Counted from the first letter of the stretch, positions 25,357 to 35,106 are shown. The stretch is DNA of 64,000 nucleotides from Methylococcus sp. Mc7 (GCF_019285515.1 NZ_CP079095.1:1116001-1180000); one strand, 5' to 3'. Notes: a model not told the origin generated them from the letters alone. A program made the numbers and translations.

Positions 25357-25451
25357 GCAAAGTCCTCTTCTGTCGTCGTGGTTTGTCGAAGAGACCCGCC
25401 TAGGGCGGGCCCGGTCGCGTGGAGCGAATAGTTTACGCAGTTCAGGGCGCG

Positions 25452-26423
25452 TCAGCTTCGGGCGTTCGCGGCCTGCTGGTCGGCATGGTAAGACGACCGC
25501 ACCAGGGGGGCGCTGGCGACGCTGGCGAAACCGAGCTCCCGCGCATAAGCAGCGAGTTCGTCGAATTCGGACGGGGGAACGTAGCGCAGTACGGGCAGGT
25601 GATCCCGGCTGGGCTGGAGATACTGTCCCAGGGTCAGCATTTCGCAGCCGTGGCTGCGGAGATCGCGCAGCACCTCGCGAACCTCGTCCAGGGTCTCGCC
25701 CAGGCCGAGCATCAGCCCCGACTTGGTCGGCACACCCGGCACCCGCTCGCGGAACCGGGCCAGGAGCGCCAGCGACTGGATGTAATCGGCGCCGGGCCGC
25801 GCCTGGCGGTACAGGCGGGGGACGGTTTCGATGTTGTGGTTGAACACGTCGGGCGGGTCGGCGGCGAGCAGGTCGAGGGCAACCTCCATCCGTCCGCGGA
25901 AATCCGGGGTCAGAATCTCGATGGCAAGCGCGGGACAGCCCGAGCGCAAGGCCCGGATGCAGGCGGCGAAATGCCCCGCGCCGCCGTCGCGCAGATCGTC
26001 CCGGTCGACCGAGGTGATCACGACGTAGCGCAGCCCCAGCAGGGCGATGGTTTCCGCGAGATGTTCGGGCTCGGCCGGGTCGGGCGGCGCCGGGCGGCCG
26101 TGGGCGACGTCGCAGAACGGGCAGCGGCGGGTGCAGATGTCGCCGAGGATCATGAAGGTGGCGGTGCCGTGGCCGAAACATTCCGCCAGATTGGGGCAGG
26201 CCGCTTCTTCGCAGACGCTGTGCAGACCGCGCTCGCGCAACAACCGCTTCACGCGCTGGACCTCCTCGCCCGCTCCCGCCCGGATCCGGATCCAGCCGGG
26301 CTTGCGCAAAGGCGCCGCCGAAGGCTCGACCTTGATGGGGATGCGCGAGAGCTTTTCCGCCCCCCGCTGATGGGAAGCCGGCGTCTGGCGCGAAGGCGCC
26401 TGATTGTCGTCGAAGGTTTTCAC
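25452..26423 (-). CDS. lipA: Lipoyl synthase
   Basis: 323 residues from GTG 26423, which overlaps the lipB stop (GTGA). Both iron-sulfur sites are present: [12 protein letters not shown] for the sacrificial auxiliary cluster and CTRRCPFC for the radical SAM cluster. The C-terminal serine motif is RSSYHA. It inserts two sulfurs into octanoyl groups on lipoyl domains of 2-oxoacid dehydrogenases and GcvH. Coupled to lipB, the octanoyl donor step. Confidence 0.95.
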   Translation of the reverse strand: MKTFDDNQAPSRQTPASHQRGAEKLSRIPIKVEPSAAPLRKPGWIRIRAGAGEEVQRVKRLLRERGLHSVCEEAACPNLAECFGHGTATFMILGDICTRRCPFCDVAHGRPAPPDPAEPEHLAETIALLGLRYVVITSVDRDDLRDGGAGHFAACIRALRSGCPALAIEILTPDFRGRMEVALDLLAADPPDVFNHNIETVPRLYRQARPGADYIQSLALLARFRERVPGVPTKSGLMLGLGETLDEVREVLRDLRSHGCEMLTLGQYLQPSRDHLPVLRYVPPSEFDELAAYARELGFASVASAPLVRSSYHADQQAANARS

Positions 26424-27067
26424 GCCGTCCCTTCGGCTCCGCTCAGGGCAAGGATTTCCTCGTCGCCGAGCTCGACCATCAATTCGCGCACCAGCGCCGC
26501 CGCCGGCTCGAACACCTGCGCATCGACCCCGAGATCGGCCAGCCGTGTGACCGCCAAGCCGGCATGGCCGCAGGGATTGATCCGGCCGAAGGCCTCCAGT
26601 TCGGGACGGACGTTCAGCGCGACCCCGTGATAACAGCAGCCGCGCCGGACCCGCAGGCCGAGCGAGGCGATCTTGGCTCCGTCCACATACACCCCCGGCG
26701 CATCGCTGCGCGCCTGGGCCTTGAGGCCATACTGGCGCAACAGGGCGATGACGGCTTGTTCCAGCGCGCCGACCATCCGCCGCACGCCGAGCTTGCGCCG
26801 TTGCAGGTCCACCAGCGTGTAAAGCACGAGCTGGCCGGGGCCGTGGTAGGTCACCTGGCCGCCGCGGTCGGTCCGGAGCACCGGCACGTCCCTCGCATCG
26901 AGGATGTGGGCGGGATCGCCGTTCATGCCGAGTGTGTAGACGGGCGGGTGCTCCACCAGCCACAGTTCGTCGCCGGTGTCATCGGCGCGCTGCCCGGTGA
27001 ACGCCTGCATGGCACGCCAGACCGGTTCGTAATCGGCGCGCCCCAGCATGCGGATACGGAAGGCCAT
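26420..27067 (-). CDS. lipB: Octanoyl-[ACP]:protein N-octanoyltransferase
   Basis: 215 residues. Motifs [37 protein letters not shown] and the catalytic cysteine in INPCGHAGL are those of LipB. It moves octanoate from acyl carrier protein to lipoyl domains, for LipA to finish. The C-terminal tail ([15 protein letters not shown]) is a little longer than usual. It lies 6 bp downstream of mgtE and overlaps lipA. Confidence 0.95.
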   Translation of the reverse strand: MAFRIRMLGRADYEPVWRAMQAFTGQRADDTGDELWLVEHPPVYTLGMNGDPAHILDARDVPVLRTDRGGQVTYHGPGQLVLYTLVDLQRRKLGVRRMVGALEQAVIALLRQYGLKAQARSDAPGVYVDGAKIASLGLRVRRGCCYHGVALNVRPELEAFGRINPCGHAGLAVTRLADLGVDAQVFEPAAALVRELMVELGDEEILALSGAEGTA

Positions 27068-27073
27068 CCGGGT

Positions 27074-28519
27074 TCAATTCAGCAGAAACAGGGTGGCCAG
27101 CCCCAGGAAGATGAAGAAGCCCATGCCGTCGGTGATCGCCGTGAGCAGCACGCTGGTGCCGATGGCGGGGTCCAGATCCAGCCGGGCCCGGATCAGCGGG
27201 ATGAACAGCCCCGTCACGGCGGCCACCAGCAAATTCAGCGTCATGGCCGCCGCCATCACGGAAGCCAGTTCCGGATCGCGGTACAGCGCGTAGGTCAGGA
27301 CGCCGATGACGCCGCCCCAGACGATCCCGTTGATCAGACCGATGGCGATCTCCTTGAGCACCAGGCGCCGCACGTTGGACGAATCGACCAGCCCCAGCGC
27401 CAGCGAGCGGACGATGAGGGTGCTGGTCTGGGTGCCGGTATTGCCGCCGATGCCGGCGACGATGGGCATGAGCGAGGCCAGCGCGACCACCCGGCTGATG
27501 GTGTCGTCGAACAGGCCGATGACGCGGGTGCTGGCGAAGGCCGTCAGCAGGTTGATGCCCAGCCACACCCAGCGGTTCCTGACGCTCTTCCAGATGCCTG
27601 CGAACAGGTCTTCCTCCTGGAGCAGGCCGGCCTGCGCCAGCGCTTCCTCGTCGGACTCCTGGCGGATGTAGTCGACGATGGCGTCGATGCTGACGCGGCC
27701 CACAAGGCGCTGCTGGTCGTCCACCACGGGCACCGAAAGCAGGCCGTAGCGCTCGAAGGCACGGGCGGCGACGGAGGCGTCGTCATCCAGATGGAACATG
27801 ACGACCTCCCTGGACATGACGTCCCCCACCCGCGCGTCCGGACTCCGCAGCAGGAGGCGCTTGAGCGAGAGCACGCCCCGCAGCACCCCTTGCTTGTCTA
27901 CCACGAACAGCTTGTCGGTGTTCTCGGGCAGATCGCCGCGCTGGCGCAGGTAGCGCACTACGACCCCCAGCGTCGTGTCCTCCCGGATCGCCACCATGCC
28001 GAAATCCATGATCGCGGCGACGGTATCCTCCTCGTAGGACAAGACCGATTCGAGTTGGGCGCGGGTCTGGTCGTTGAGCGACTTCAGCAGCTCCTGCATG
28101 ACCTCCTCGGGGAGGTCGGGCGCCAGGTCCGCGATCTCGTCGGTGTCGAGCTGCTCGGTGGCATGGAGCAGTTCGTCCCGGTCCATGTCGGAAATCAGCG
28201 ATTCGCGCACCGCATCCGAGACATGCAGCAGGATTTCGCCGTCCATCTCGGGGTCCACCAGTGCCCAAATGGCCAGACGCTGCGCCTGCGGCAGCGACTC
28301 CAGCACGTAGGCGATGTCGGCGGCATGGAGCGAATCGAGCTTTTGCTTGAGCGCGACCTGATGCTGCTTGTGCATCAGGCTCTCGATCAGCTCGTGCCGG
28401 GACATCGGCTGATGCTGAAGTATCGTCTCCTCCAGCTTCTGTTTTTCCAGCAGCTCCAGCACTTCGCGCACGAGCCGGCGCAGTCTTTCGTCGCTGGTTT
28501 CGATGATGGAATCGGACAT
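27074..28519 (-). CDS. mgtE: Magnesium transporter MgtE
   Basis: 481 residues from ATG 28519. Layout is the MgtE one: an N-terminal helical domain (about 30-140), two CBS domains (about 145-265, with VGDVMSREVVMF and LLSVPVVDDQQRLVG), then five membrane helices with the pore signature GIGGNTGTQTSTLIVRSLALG and the ending TDGMGFFIFLGLATLFL. It imports Mg2+ under control of cytosolic Mg2+. It interrupts the usual ybeD-lipB order. A CGTCCGGG-N11-CCCGGACG inverted repeat, around a TATAAG-like box, lies just upstream near 28576-28602. Confidence 0.95.
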   Translation of the reverse strand: MSDSIIETSDERLRRLVREVLELLEKQKLEETILQHQPMSRHELIESLMHKQHQVALKQKLDSLHAADIAYVLESLPQAQRLAIWALVDPEMDGEILLHVSDAVRESLISDMDRDELLHATEQLDTDEIADLAPDLPEEVMQELLKSLNDQTRAQLESVLSYEEDTVAAIMDFGMVAIREDTTLGVVVRYLRQRGDLPENTDKLFVVDKQGVLRGVLSLKRLLLRSPDARVGDVMSREVVMFHLDDDASVAARAFERYGLLSVPVVDDQQRLVGRVSIDAIVDYIRQESDEEALAQAGLLQEEDLFAGIWKSVRNRWVWLGINLLTAFASTRVIGLFDDTISRVVALASLMPIVAGIGGNTGTQTSTLIVRSLALGLVDSSNVRRLVLKEIAIGLINGIVWGGVIGVLTYALYRDPELASVMAAAMTLNLLVAAVTGLFIPLIRARLDLDPAIGTSVLLTAITDGMGFFIFLGLATLFLLN

Positions 28520-28614
28520 GGCTGGAAATGGACGTCGGTGATCACGGCGCCGACGGACCTGCCGGCGGGTGGGAAGAGCGTCCGGGCTTATAACATACCC
28601 GGACGGAACTATCG

Positions 28615-28878
28615 TTAAAGAACCATGAGCACGCCGGGCAGCGTGCCGATGCGCTGATAGATCGCTTCGATCTGGGCCTGGCTCGAGGCGACGATCGTCA
28701 CCGTCACCGCCACGAACCGCCCGCCGCCGCTGGCCCGGACGCCTACGCTGAGTTCTTCCAGCTCCGGCGCGGCCAGACGCACCGCGGCTTCGACCAAAGC
28801 GGCGAAATCGCCTTCCGCCGAACCGAAAACCTTGATCGGAAACTCGCACGGGAACTCGAGCAGGGTGTCCAGACTCAT
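28615..28878 (-). CDS. ybeD: DUF493 family protein (YbeD-like)
   Basis: 87 residues, the family length. It starts MSLDTLLEFPCEFPIKVFG and ends QRIGTLPGVLMVL, the typical DUF493 frame (FPCxFPIKVxG ... ALxxxPxVxMVL). It is a small alpha-beta protein of unknown function often encoded between dacA and lipB in gammaproteobacteria, as nearly here. Its ATG overlaps the stop of the aminotransferase gene (ATGA). Confidence 0.9.
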   Translation of the reverse strand: MSLDTLLEFPCEFPIKVFGSAEGDFAALVEAAVRLAAPELEELSVGVRASGGGRFVAVTVTIVASSQAQIEAIYQRIGTLPGVLMVL

Positions 28879-29726
28879 GCCGTGACGCCGATCTTGAGCC
28901 CGCGCTTGAAATCCTGGTACAGCACGCTGACCCGCTCCCAGACGCGCCCAGGGGTTCCCCGGCCGACCGGCCGGCCGTCCAGCTCGATCACCGGCAGCAC
29001 TTCCCGCGTCGAACTCGTGATCCAGATTTCGTCGGCCCCGCGGAACTCCTCCAGCCCGATCCGCCGTTCCCGCGCCCGCAGACCGTCGGCCTGAGCCAGT
29101 TCCAGCACCAGGTCGCGGGTGATGCCTGGAAGCAGCTCGGGCCCCTTGGGCGGGGTGACGATCACGCCGTCGATCACCGCGAACACGTTGCTGGCCGTTC
29201 CTTCCGTGACATGGCCGTCGCGGACCAGCACGGCCTCGGCGCAGCCCTTGTCGACCGCCTCCTGCCGCAGCAGCACGTTGGGCAACAGCGTGATGGCCTT
29301 GATGTTGCACCAGCGCCAGCGGATGTCGTCCAGCGTGATCGCGCGCGCGCCGGCCGCCGGGACCTGAGCGATCGGCGACGACATGGCGAAGACGGTCGGC
29401 CATACTCCAACCGGAATCGAATGGTCGCGCCCGGGACCCGCGCCGCGCGTCACCTGCAGATAAACCGACTGATCGTTCACCCCGTCGATCAGGCGGCCGA
29501 CGATTTCCGCCCACTCGGCCCGGCTCAGGGGCGAAGTCATGCGGATACCCCGCAGGCTGTCATCCAGCCGCCGGAGATGCTCTCCCAGCCGCAGCGGCCG
29601 CCCGCCGTAGACCGGGATGACCTCGTAGACCCCGTCGCCGAACAGGAATCCCCGGTCCAGGACGGACACGCGGGCCTGATCCAGCGGCAGAAACTCGCCG
29701 TTGAGATAAACCAAAGGACCGTTCAT
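28875..29726 (-). CDS. dat: Class IV aminotransferase, D-alanine transaminase type
   Basis: 283 residues. The N-terminus VYLNGEFLPLDQARVSVLDRGFLFGDGVYEVIPVYGG is typical of D-amino acid aminotransferases. The PLP lysine lies in CNIKAITLLPNVL and the phosphate-binding part in VTEGTASNVFAV and WITSSTREVLPV. It interconverts D-alanine and D-glutamate, feeding cell wall precursors, which fits its place between dacA and ybeD. Start 16 bp after dacA. ADC lyase (PabC) is a related fold but the sequence fits D-transaminase better. Confidence 0.85.
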   Translation of the reverse strand: MNGPLVYLNGEFLPLDQARVSVLDRGFLFGDGVYEVIPVYGGRPLRLGEHLRRLDDSLRGIRMTSPLSRAEWAEIVGRLIDGVNDQSVYLQVTRGAGPGRDHSIPVGVWPTVFAMSSPIAQVPAAGARAITLDDIRWRWCNIKAITLLPNVLLRQEAVDKGCAEAVLVRDGHVTEGTASNVFAVIDGVIVTPPKGPELLPGITRDLVLELAQADGLRARERRIGLEEFRGADEIWITSSTREVLPVIELDGRPVGRGTPGRVWERVSVLYQDFKRGLKIGVTA

Positions 29727-29742
29727 GCGGGAAGCTGCGGAT

Positions 29743-30918
29743 CTAACCCTGCCGCTTCAGCCAGAGCAGGACATGGTCCAGCGCCCGGCGGAAGATGCCG
29801 CCTTCCGGCACCTCCTGCAAAGCCACCAGATCCCGCTGGACGACCGTCTCGTTGTTGAAGGTGACCTGGATGCTGCCCAGCTTGCCGCCTTTCCTGACCG
29901 GCGCCATGGCATTGGCATCCACTTCCATCGCCGTCTTCAGATTCTGGAACTGTCCGCGCGGAAAGGTCGCATACAGATCCTCGTCGAGGCCGACCGGTAC
30001 TTCGGTCTGCTCGCCTTTCCAGATGCGGGCCTTGGCAAGCTCTTCGCCGCCCTTGTGAACCGGTTTGGTTTCAAAGAAACGGAAACCGTAGTTGAGCAGA
30101 GCCTGATTGGCGTTGGCGCGATCGGTATCGCTCTTGGCGGCCAGGACCACCGAAATCAGCCGGTCGCCGTCGCGCTGGGCGGAAGTGATCAGGCAATAGC
30201 CGGCCCCTTGGGTGTGGCCGGTCTTGACGCCGTCCACCGTGGGATCGCGCCACAGCAGCCGGTTGCGGTTCACCTGCTTGATGTCGTTGAAGACGAATTC
30301 CTTGATGGCGTGCCACGGGTAGTACTGCGGAAACTCCTTGATCATCGCCCGGGTCAGCGTCGCGAGGTCGCGCGCGGTGGTGTAATGGTCCGGGTCGGGC
30401 AGTCCCATGCTGTTCTTGTAATGGGTGTTGGTCATCCCCAGGCGTTCCGCATTCTGGTTCATCATCTGGGCGAACACGGCCTCGTCGCCGGCGACATGCT
30501 CGGCCAGGGCGACGCTGGCGTCGTTGCCGGACTGGACGATCATGCCCTTGAGCAGGTTTTCCACCGAGATCTGGGCACCGACCTGGGCGAACATCCGGGA
30601 CCCTTCCGTCCGCCAGGCCTTTTCGCTGACGGTCACCATGTCCTCCAGCTTGACGTGCCCATTGACAAGCTCACGGAACAGGATGTAGGCCGTCATGACC
30701 TTGGTCAGGCTGGCGGGCTCCAGGCGCTCGTCGGCGTTGCGCTCGGCCAGCACCCGGCCACTGTAGAAATCCTGCAGCAGATAGGCCTTGGCGGGCAGAT
30801 CGGGCGGCGCGGGAATCAGCGGCGGCTCCGCCCGGAGCGGAAGGCACCATCCGGCCAGGAGGACAAGGAAAAGGAAAACATGCCATCGGGCGTGAATCAG
30901 GAGGGCTTTCACGTTCAT
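29743..30918 (-). CDS. dacA: D-alanyl-D-alanine carboxypeptidase (PBP5/6 family)
   Basis: 391 residues with a signal peptide (about 1-30). Catalytic motifs are SLTK (serine and lysine), SGN and KTG in VDGVKTGHTQGAGYC. A C-terminal beta domain and an amphipathic end (RRALDHVLLWLKRQG) would hold it to the periplasmic face of the inner membrane. It trims the terminal D-alanine of peptidoglycan pentapeptides. Follows mltB in the same direction, so it belongs to the wall-synthesis block. Confidence 0.95.
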   Translation of the reverse strand: MNVKALLIHARWHVFLFLVLLAGWCLPLRAEPPLIPAPPDLPAKAYLLQDFYSGRVLAERNADERLEPASLTKVMTAYILFRELVNGHVKLEDMVTVSEKAWRTEGSRMFAQVGAQISVENLLKGMIVQSGNDASVALAEHVAGDEAVFAQMMNQNAERLGMTNTHYKNSMGLPDPDHYTTARDLATLTRAMIKEFPQYYPWHAIKEFVFNDIKQVNRNRLLWRDPTVDGVKTGHTQGAGYCLITSAQRDGDRLISVVLAAKSDTDRANANQALLNYGFRFFETKPVHKGGEELAKARIWKGEQTEVPVGLDEDLYATFPRGQFQNLKTAMEVDANAMAPVRKGGKLGSIQVTFNNETVVQRDLVALQEVPEGGIFRRALDHVLLWLKRQG

Positions 30919-30986
30919 CCGCCGTAGGGTTGGGTTGATTGCAGTTCCGCTAGTTTAACACGCCCCCCGCCGCGGGCTACCCGCGA

Positions 30987-31961
30987 TCAGCCGCCCTTCC
31001 GGGTGGCGATGGCGCGGCCCAACTGGTAGACCGCCATCGAGTAGAGCGCACTGTGGTTGTAGCGGGAAATGACGAAGAAGTTTTCCAGGCCCAGCCAGTA
31101 TTCGGGGCCGGCCTCGAGCTCGAACCGCAACAGCTTGACGGGGGAGGCGTCCGGCAGGGGAAGCTCGGGCTCGATACCGAGGCGGCGCAATTCCGCCAGG
31201 GTGCTGGCGGGCTTGAGATCCTTGCCGAGATAGGGGGCGTAGTCGCCCTCGCGTGCCGTGGCCCGGACCGCGACTTCCTCCCCGGTGCGCCAGCCGAAAC
31301 GGGCGAAATAATTGCCGATGCTGCCGATGGCGTCGGCCGGATTCGACCAGATGTCGCGCCGGCCGTCGCCGTCGAGGTCGGTGGCGTAGTTGCGGAAACT
31401 GCTGGGCATGAACTGTGGCCAGCCCATCGCGCCGGCATACGAACCCTTGAGCGCGGCGGCATCCAAGCCTTCCTCGCGGCACAGGAGCAGAAACTGTTCG
31501 AGCTCGGAGCGGAAAAAGTCGGCCCGCCGCGGATAGGCGAAGGCCAGGGTGGCCAGCGCATCGATCACCCGGAAGCCGCCGGTGTTACGCCCGTAGAGGG
31601 TTTCGACCCCGACTATCGCCACGATCGTCTCGGCGGGCACGCCGTAGCGCCGCTGCACCTGGCTCAGGGTCTCGGCGTGCTGGCGCCAGAACTCCACTCC
31701 GCCCAGGATCCGGGCCTCGGTGACGAAAAGCTTGCGGTACTGGTACCAGGGCTTGGCCTCGGCGGGACGGGCCATCGCCGCCAGAATGCCTTCCTGTATC
31801 TCGACGCCGGCGAACAGCCGCTCCAGCATGGCGGGATCGAACCGGTGGCGCACCTTCATGTCCTGGATGAAAGCGACGACCTCGGGCCGCTGGGCGATAC
31901 CTTCCGCCCCGGCCCCGCCGGCCAGCATGGAGGAAAGGAACAGGGCGTACCGAAGTCTCAT
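30987..31961 (-). CDS. mltB: Membrane-bound lytic murein transglycosylase B
   Basis: 324 residues from ATG 31961; a longer frame into the repeat upstream is unlikely to be translated. A short signal sequence (MRLRYALFLSSMLAGGAGA) lacks a lipobox cysteine, so this copy may be soluble in the periplasm, unlike E. coli MltB. The catalytic glutamate is in VGVETLYGR, and GSYAGAMGWPQFMPSSFRNYATDLDGDGRRDIW is the family core. It cleaves peptidoglycan with 1,6-anhydromuramic acid formation. Confidence 0.9.
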   Translation of the reverse strand: MRLRYALFLSSMLAGGAGAEGIAQRPEVVAFIQDMKVRHRFDPAMLERLFAGVEIQEGILAAMARPAEAKPWYQYRKLFVTEARILGGVEFWRQHAETLSQVQRRYGVPAETIVAIVGVETLYGRNTGGFRVIDALATLAFAYPRRADFFRSELEQFLLLCREEGLDAAALKGSYAGAMGWPQFMPSSFRNYATDLDGDGRRDIWSNPADAIGSIGNYFARFGWRTGEEVAVRATAREGDYAPYLGKDLKPASTLAELRRLGIEPELPLPDASPVKLLRFELEAGPEYWLGLENFFVISRYNHSALYSMAVYQLGRAIATRKGG

Positions 31962-31967
31962 GGGCTC

Positions 31968-32111
31968 AGAGGTTGTGACAAAACCGTCACGAGCGGCCCG
32001 AGTGCAAGGCGCCCGGAGCGCAGGAACCGGAGTGTACACGGAGTACATGAGGATTCCGAGCACCGCGCAACGCCGCAATCGGGACGCGCAGTAGGTTTTT
32101 TCACAACCTCT
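31968..32111. repeat. 144-bp element with terminal inverted repeats between rodA and mltB
   Basis: Left end AGAGGTTGTGACAAAAC (31968-31984) and right end, read inward, AGAGGTTGTGAAAAAAC: 16 of 17 bases match. The interior has no intact gene and includes alternating GC-rich blocks. The right end abuts the rodA stop codon and the left end lies 6 bp before the mltB start, so it makes up the whole gap. It looks like a small non-coding mobile or repeat unit and could fold into a long hairpin in mRNA. Confidence 0.65.
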
Positions 32112-33244
32112 CAGCCCGGCAGCAGCTTACGGTGAGTCTGGATGGACATCAGGATACCGAAGCCGGCGAGGAGGGTCACCATGGACGTCCCTCCGTAGCT
32201 CACCAGCGGCAGCGGCACGCCGACCACCGGGAGGATGCCGACGACCATGCCGGTGTTGACGAAAACATACACGAAAAACGTCAGGGTCAGGGCGCCGCTC
32301 AGCAACCGGGTGTAGGCGTCCTGCGCCTGGATCGAAATGTGGAGGCAGCGCCCGATGATGAACAGGTAAATCGCCAGCAGCCCCAGGCAGCCGATGAGAC
32401 CGAACTCTTCCGCCACCACGGCGAAGATGAAATCGGTCGACTTCTCCGGCAGAAACTCCAGCTGCGCCTGGGAGCCCTGCAGCCAGCCCTTGCCGTAGAA
32501 CCCGCCGGAGCCGATGGCGATCTTGGATTGGATGATGTGATAGCCGCGGCCGAGGGCATCCGCCTCGGGATTCAGGAACATCAACACCCGGTCCCGCTGA
32601 TAATCGTGCAGGAAATGCCAGACCACCGGCAGCAGCCCCGCCCCGGCGCCGCCGAGCACCAGCAGGTAGAGCCAGCGGATTCCGGCGAGGAATACCACGA
32701 CCGCTCCGGCCGTGCCGACCAGTATCGCGGTCCCCAGATCGGGCTGTTTGGCGATCAGCCCCACGGGTATCCCGATGAACACGCCGGCCACGGCGATATG
32801 CCGGAATGCAGGAGGAACCGGGCATTCGGACAAATACCAGGCAACCGTCATCGGCACCGCCAGCTTGAGGATTTCGGACGGCTGGAACCTGACCACGCCG
32901 AGGTCGAGCCAGCGCTGGGCGCCCTTGCCGATTTCCCCCATGACCAGCACCGCGGCGAGCAGCAGCACGCCCACCCCGTACAGCATCGGGCTGTAGAAAC
33001 GGAAATGGCGCGGATGGATCTGGGCGATCGCGAGCATGACCGACATGGCCAGCAGCAGGCGGATTCCCTGCCGCAACAGCACGTCGAAGCTCTGGGCCGA
33101 AGCGGAGTACAGAATCACGAGGGCCACGCCGGACAGGGTGATCAGGCCGGCGAACAGGGGGATGTCGACGTGGATCCGCTTCATGATGCGTTCGAAGCGG
33201 GTCTCTCCGCCATTGAAACCGGGCAAGCCGGAATCGTATCTCAT
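32111..33244 (-). CDS. rodA: Rod-shape SEDS glycosyltransferase RodA
   Basis: 377 residues from ATG 33244, which overlaps the mrdA stop (ATGA). About ten membrane helices and SEDS motifs: GAQRWLDLGVVRFQPSEILKLAVPM, AKQPDLGTAILV, and near the C-terminus VVGVPLPLVSYGGTSMVTLLAGFGILMS. It polymerises lipid II for lateral wall growth together with PBP2. The first 20 residues before MKRIHVDIP are soluble and slightly longer than in E. coli. Confidence 0.95.
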   Translation of the reverse strand: MRYDSGLPGFNGGETRFERIMKRIHVDIPLFAGLITLSGVALVILYSASAQSFDVLLRQGIRLLLAMSVMLAIAQIHPRHFRFYSPMLYGVGVLLLAAVLVMGEIGKGAQRWLDLGVVRFQPSEILKLAVPMTVAWYLSECPVPPAFRHIAVAGVFIGIPVGLIAKQPDLGTAILVGTAGAVVVFLAGIRWLYLLVLGGAGAGLLPVVWHFLHDYQRDRVLMFLNPEADALGRGYHIIQSKIAIGSGGFYGKGWLQGSQAQLEFLPEKSTDFIFAVVAEEFGLIGCLGLLAIYLFIIGRCLHISIQAQDAYTRLLSGALTLTFFVYVFVNTGMVVGILPVVGVPLPLVSYGGTSMVTLLAGFGILMSIQTHRKLLPG

Positions 33245-35076
33245 GGCGCACTCCCGTTCAGATAGCGTTCCATCACCGCCCTGGCGACCGGCGCGGCGAC
33301 GGAGCCGCCGTGCCCGCCGTGCTCGGCGATCACGGCCACGGCGATGCGGGGCCGCTCGGCCGGCGCGAAGGCGATGAACAAGGCATGGTCTCGCATCTCC
33401 TTCTTGACCTCCGATTCCCGGTATTTCTGCCCCTGGCCGACGGAAAACACCTGCGCCGTCCCGGTCTTGCCGGCGACATGGTAGGAAAGGCCGCCGGCGA
33501 TGCTCTTCGCGGTACCGCGGGCGCTATGCACGACATCGATCATCGCCTGGATCACGGTGTCCCAGTGCTCCGGCGCGATGGCCAGATGTTCCCTACCGGC
33601 CTCGGGCAGCGCCGCGCCATCCCCTCCCTGGACCGCATCCAGGAGCCGCGGAACCACCACGCGGCCCCGGTTGGCCAGGACGGCGGTGGCCCGCGCCAAT
33701 TGCACCGGCGTCACCCCCACGTAGCCCTGGCCGATGCCGGTGATGACCGTCTCTCCCGGAAACCAGGGGTATTTGCTGCGCTTCTTCTTCCACTCCTTGG
33801 AGGGATAGATCCCCGGCAGCTCGCCCGGAATGTCGATCCCGGTGCGCTTGCCGAAGCCGAACCGCCCCATGAACTCGCTCAGCTTGTCTATCCCCAGGCT
33901 CAGCGCCAGCTTGTAGAAGTACACGTCGCAGGACTGGGTGATCGCCGATTTCAAATCGACCGCGCCGTGGCCGCCCTTGCGCCAGTCACGGTACTGATGG
34001 GACGAGTTGGGCAACTGGAAATAGCCGGGGCAGGACACCCTGCGGTCGGCGGGGATGTCCCCGACTTCGAGCCCCGCCAGCCCTTCGAACGGCTTCACCG
34101 TCGACCCCGGCGGATAGACCCCACGCAGGGCCCGATTGTACAGAGGACGGTCCGGCGAGGCTTGCAGCCGGTCGTAGTCCGCTTTCGGAATGCCGTAGAC
34201 GAAGGGGTTGGGATCGAAGCTCGGCTTGCTGACGAAGGCCAGCACCCGGCCGGTCGCGGGCTCGATGGCCACCACTGCGCCGTTGTATCCGCCCAGGGCG
34301 TCGATCGCCGCGCGCTGCAGGGTGATGTCCAGCGAAAGGCGCAGATCGGCCCCCGGCACGGGCGGCACCGTGTTGAGAACGCCGATCGAGCGCCCCTGCA
34401 CGTTGGTTTCCAATTCCTGGTGGCCGGTCCTGCCGTGGAGCAGCGTCTCATAGGCCTTTTCGATCCCGCTCTTGCCGATGTGGTAGGTGCCGCTGTAGAG
34501 CGAAGGATCGAGCGTCTTCAGGTCGGCCTCGCTGATGCGGCTGACATAGCCCACGGCGTGGGCGGTGAGTTCGCCGTAAGGGTAGGTGCGGATCATGCGC
34601 ACGGCGATCTGGACACCGGGGAAAAACGGCTGCTTGACCGCGAAGCGCGCGATCTGCTCTTCGTCCAGCCGCATCTTGAGCGGGATGCTCTCGAAGCTCT
34701 TGTGCTGGCCCTTGAGCTTGCGGAAACGGCGGACGTCCTCGTCGCTCAGCCCGAGCAGGGTCTGGAGTTCCGCAAGGGTGGCATCCAGGTCGTCGATGCG
34801 CTCCGGGACCAGTTCCAGACTGTACGAAGGCACGTTGTCGGCCAGCACCTCGCCGTTGCGGTCGTAGACGATGCCCCGCGTGGGCGGCAGCGGCGCGATC
34901 TTGACGCGGTTGTCCTGCGACAGGGTCGCATAATGCTCATGGCCGACGACCTGCAAATAAACCAGACGCGCCACCAGCGCCGCCACCGCCAGCAGGAGCA
35001 GGACCACGCTGAAGGCGATGCGGGCCTGGAACACCCGGACGTCGTTCTGGAGTCTTCGGGCTGCACGGATGTTCAT
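33241..35076 (-). CDS. mrdA: Penicillin-binding protein 2 (peptidoglycan DD-transpeptidase)
   Basis: 611 residues. One N-terminal membrane helix (about 20-42), a pedestal domain starting APLPPTRGIVYDRNGEVLADN, and a transpeptidase domain with the catalytic PPGSTVKPF (SxxK), SCDVYFY (SxD) and KTGTAQVF (KTG). It cross-links the glycan made by RodA at the elongasome. 30 bp after mreD and coupled to rodA. Confidence 0.95.
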   Translation of the reverse strand: MNIRAARRLQNDVRVFQARIAFSVVLLLLAVAALVARLVYLQVVGHEHYATLSQDNRVKIAPLPPTRGIVYDRNGEVLADNVPSYSLELVPERIDDLDATLAELQTLLGLSDEDVRRFRKLKGQHKSFESIPLKMRLDEEQIARFAVKQPFFPGVQIAVRMIRTYPYGELTAHAVGYVSRISEADLKTLDPSLYSGTYHIGKSGIEKAYETLLHGRTGHQELETNVQGRSIGVLNTVPPVPGADLRLSLDITLQRAAIDALGGYNGAVVAIEPATGRVLAFVSKPSFDPNPFVYGIPKADYDRLQASPDRPLYNRALRGVYPPGSTVKPFEGLAGLEVGDIPADRRVSCPGYFQLPNSSHQYRDWRKGGHGAVDLKSAITQSCDVYFYKLALSLGIDKLSEFMGRFGFGKRTGIDIPGELPGIYPSKEWKKKRSKYPWFPGETVITGIGQGYVGVTPVQLARATAVLANRGRVVVPRLLDAVQGGDGAALPEAGREHLAIAPEHWDTVIQAMIDVVHSARGTAKSIAGGLSYHVAGKTGTAQVFSVGQGQKYRESEVKKEMRDHALFIAFAPAERPRIAVAVIAEHGGHGGSVAAPVARAVMERYLNGSAP

Positions 35077-35106
35077 GGCTTCGGGCTCGCCGGCGGAAGC
35101 ATCGAG

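Noticed and set aside
26424-26963. N-terminal extension of lipA
   Set aside because: It overlaps lipB in another frame; LipA homology begins after the GTG at 26423.
31962-32078. N-terminal extension of mltB across the TIR element
   Set aside because: The translated repeat lacks a signal peptide and lies before a proper signal sequence at 31961.
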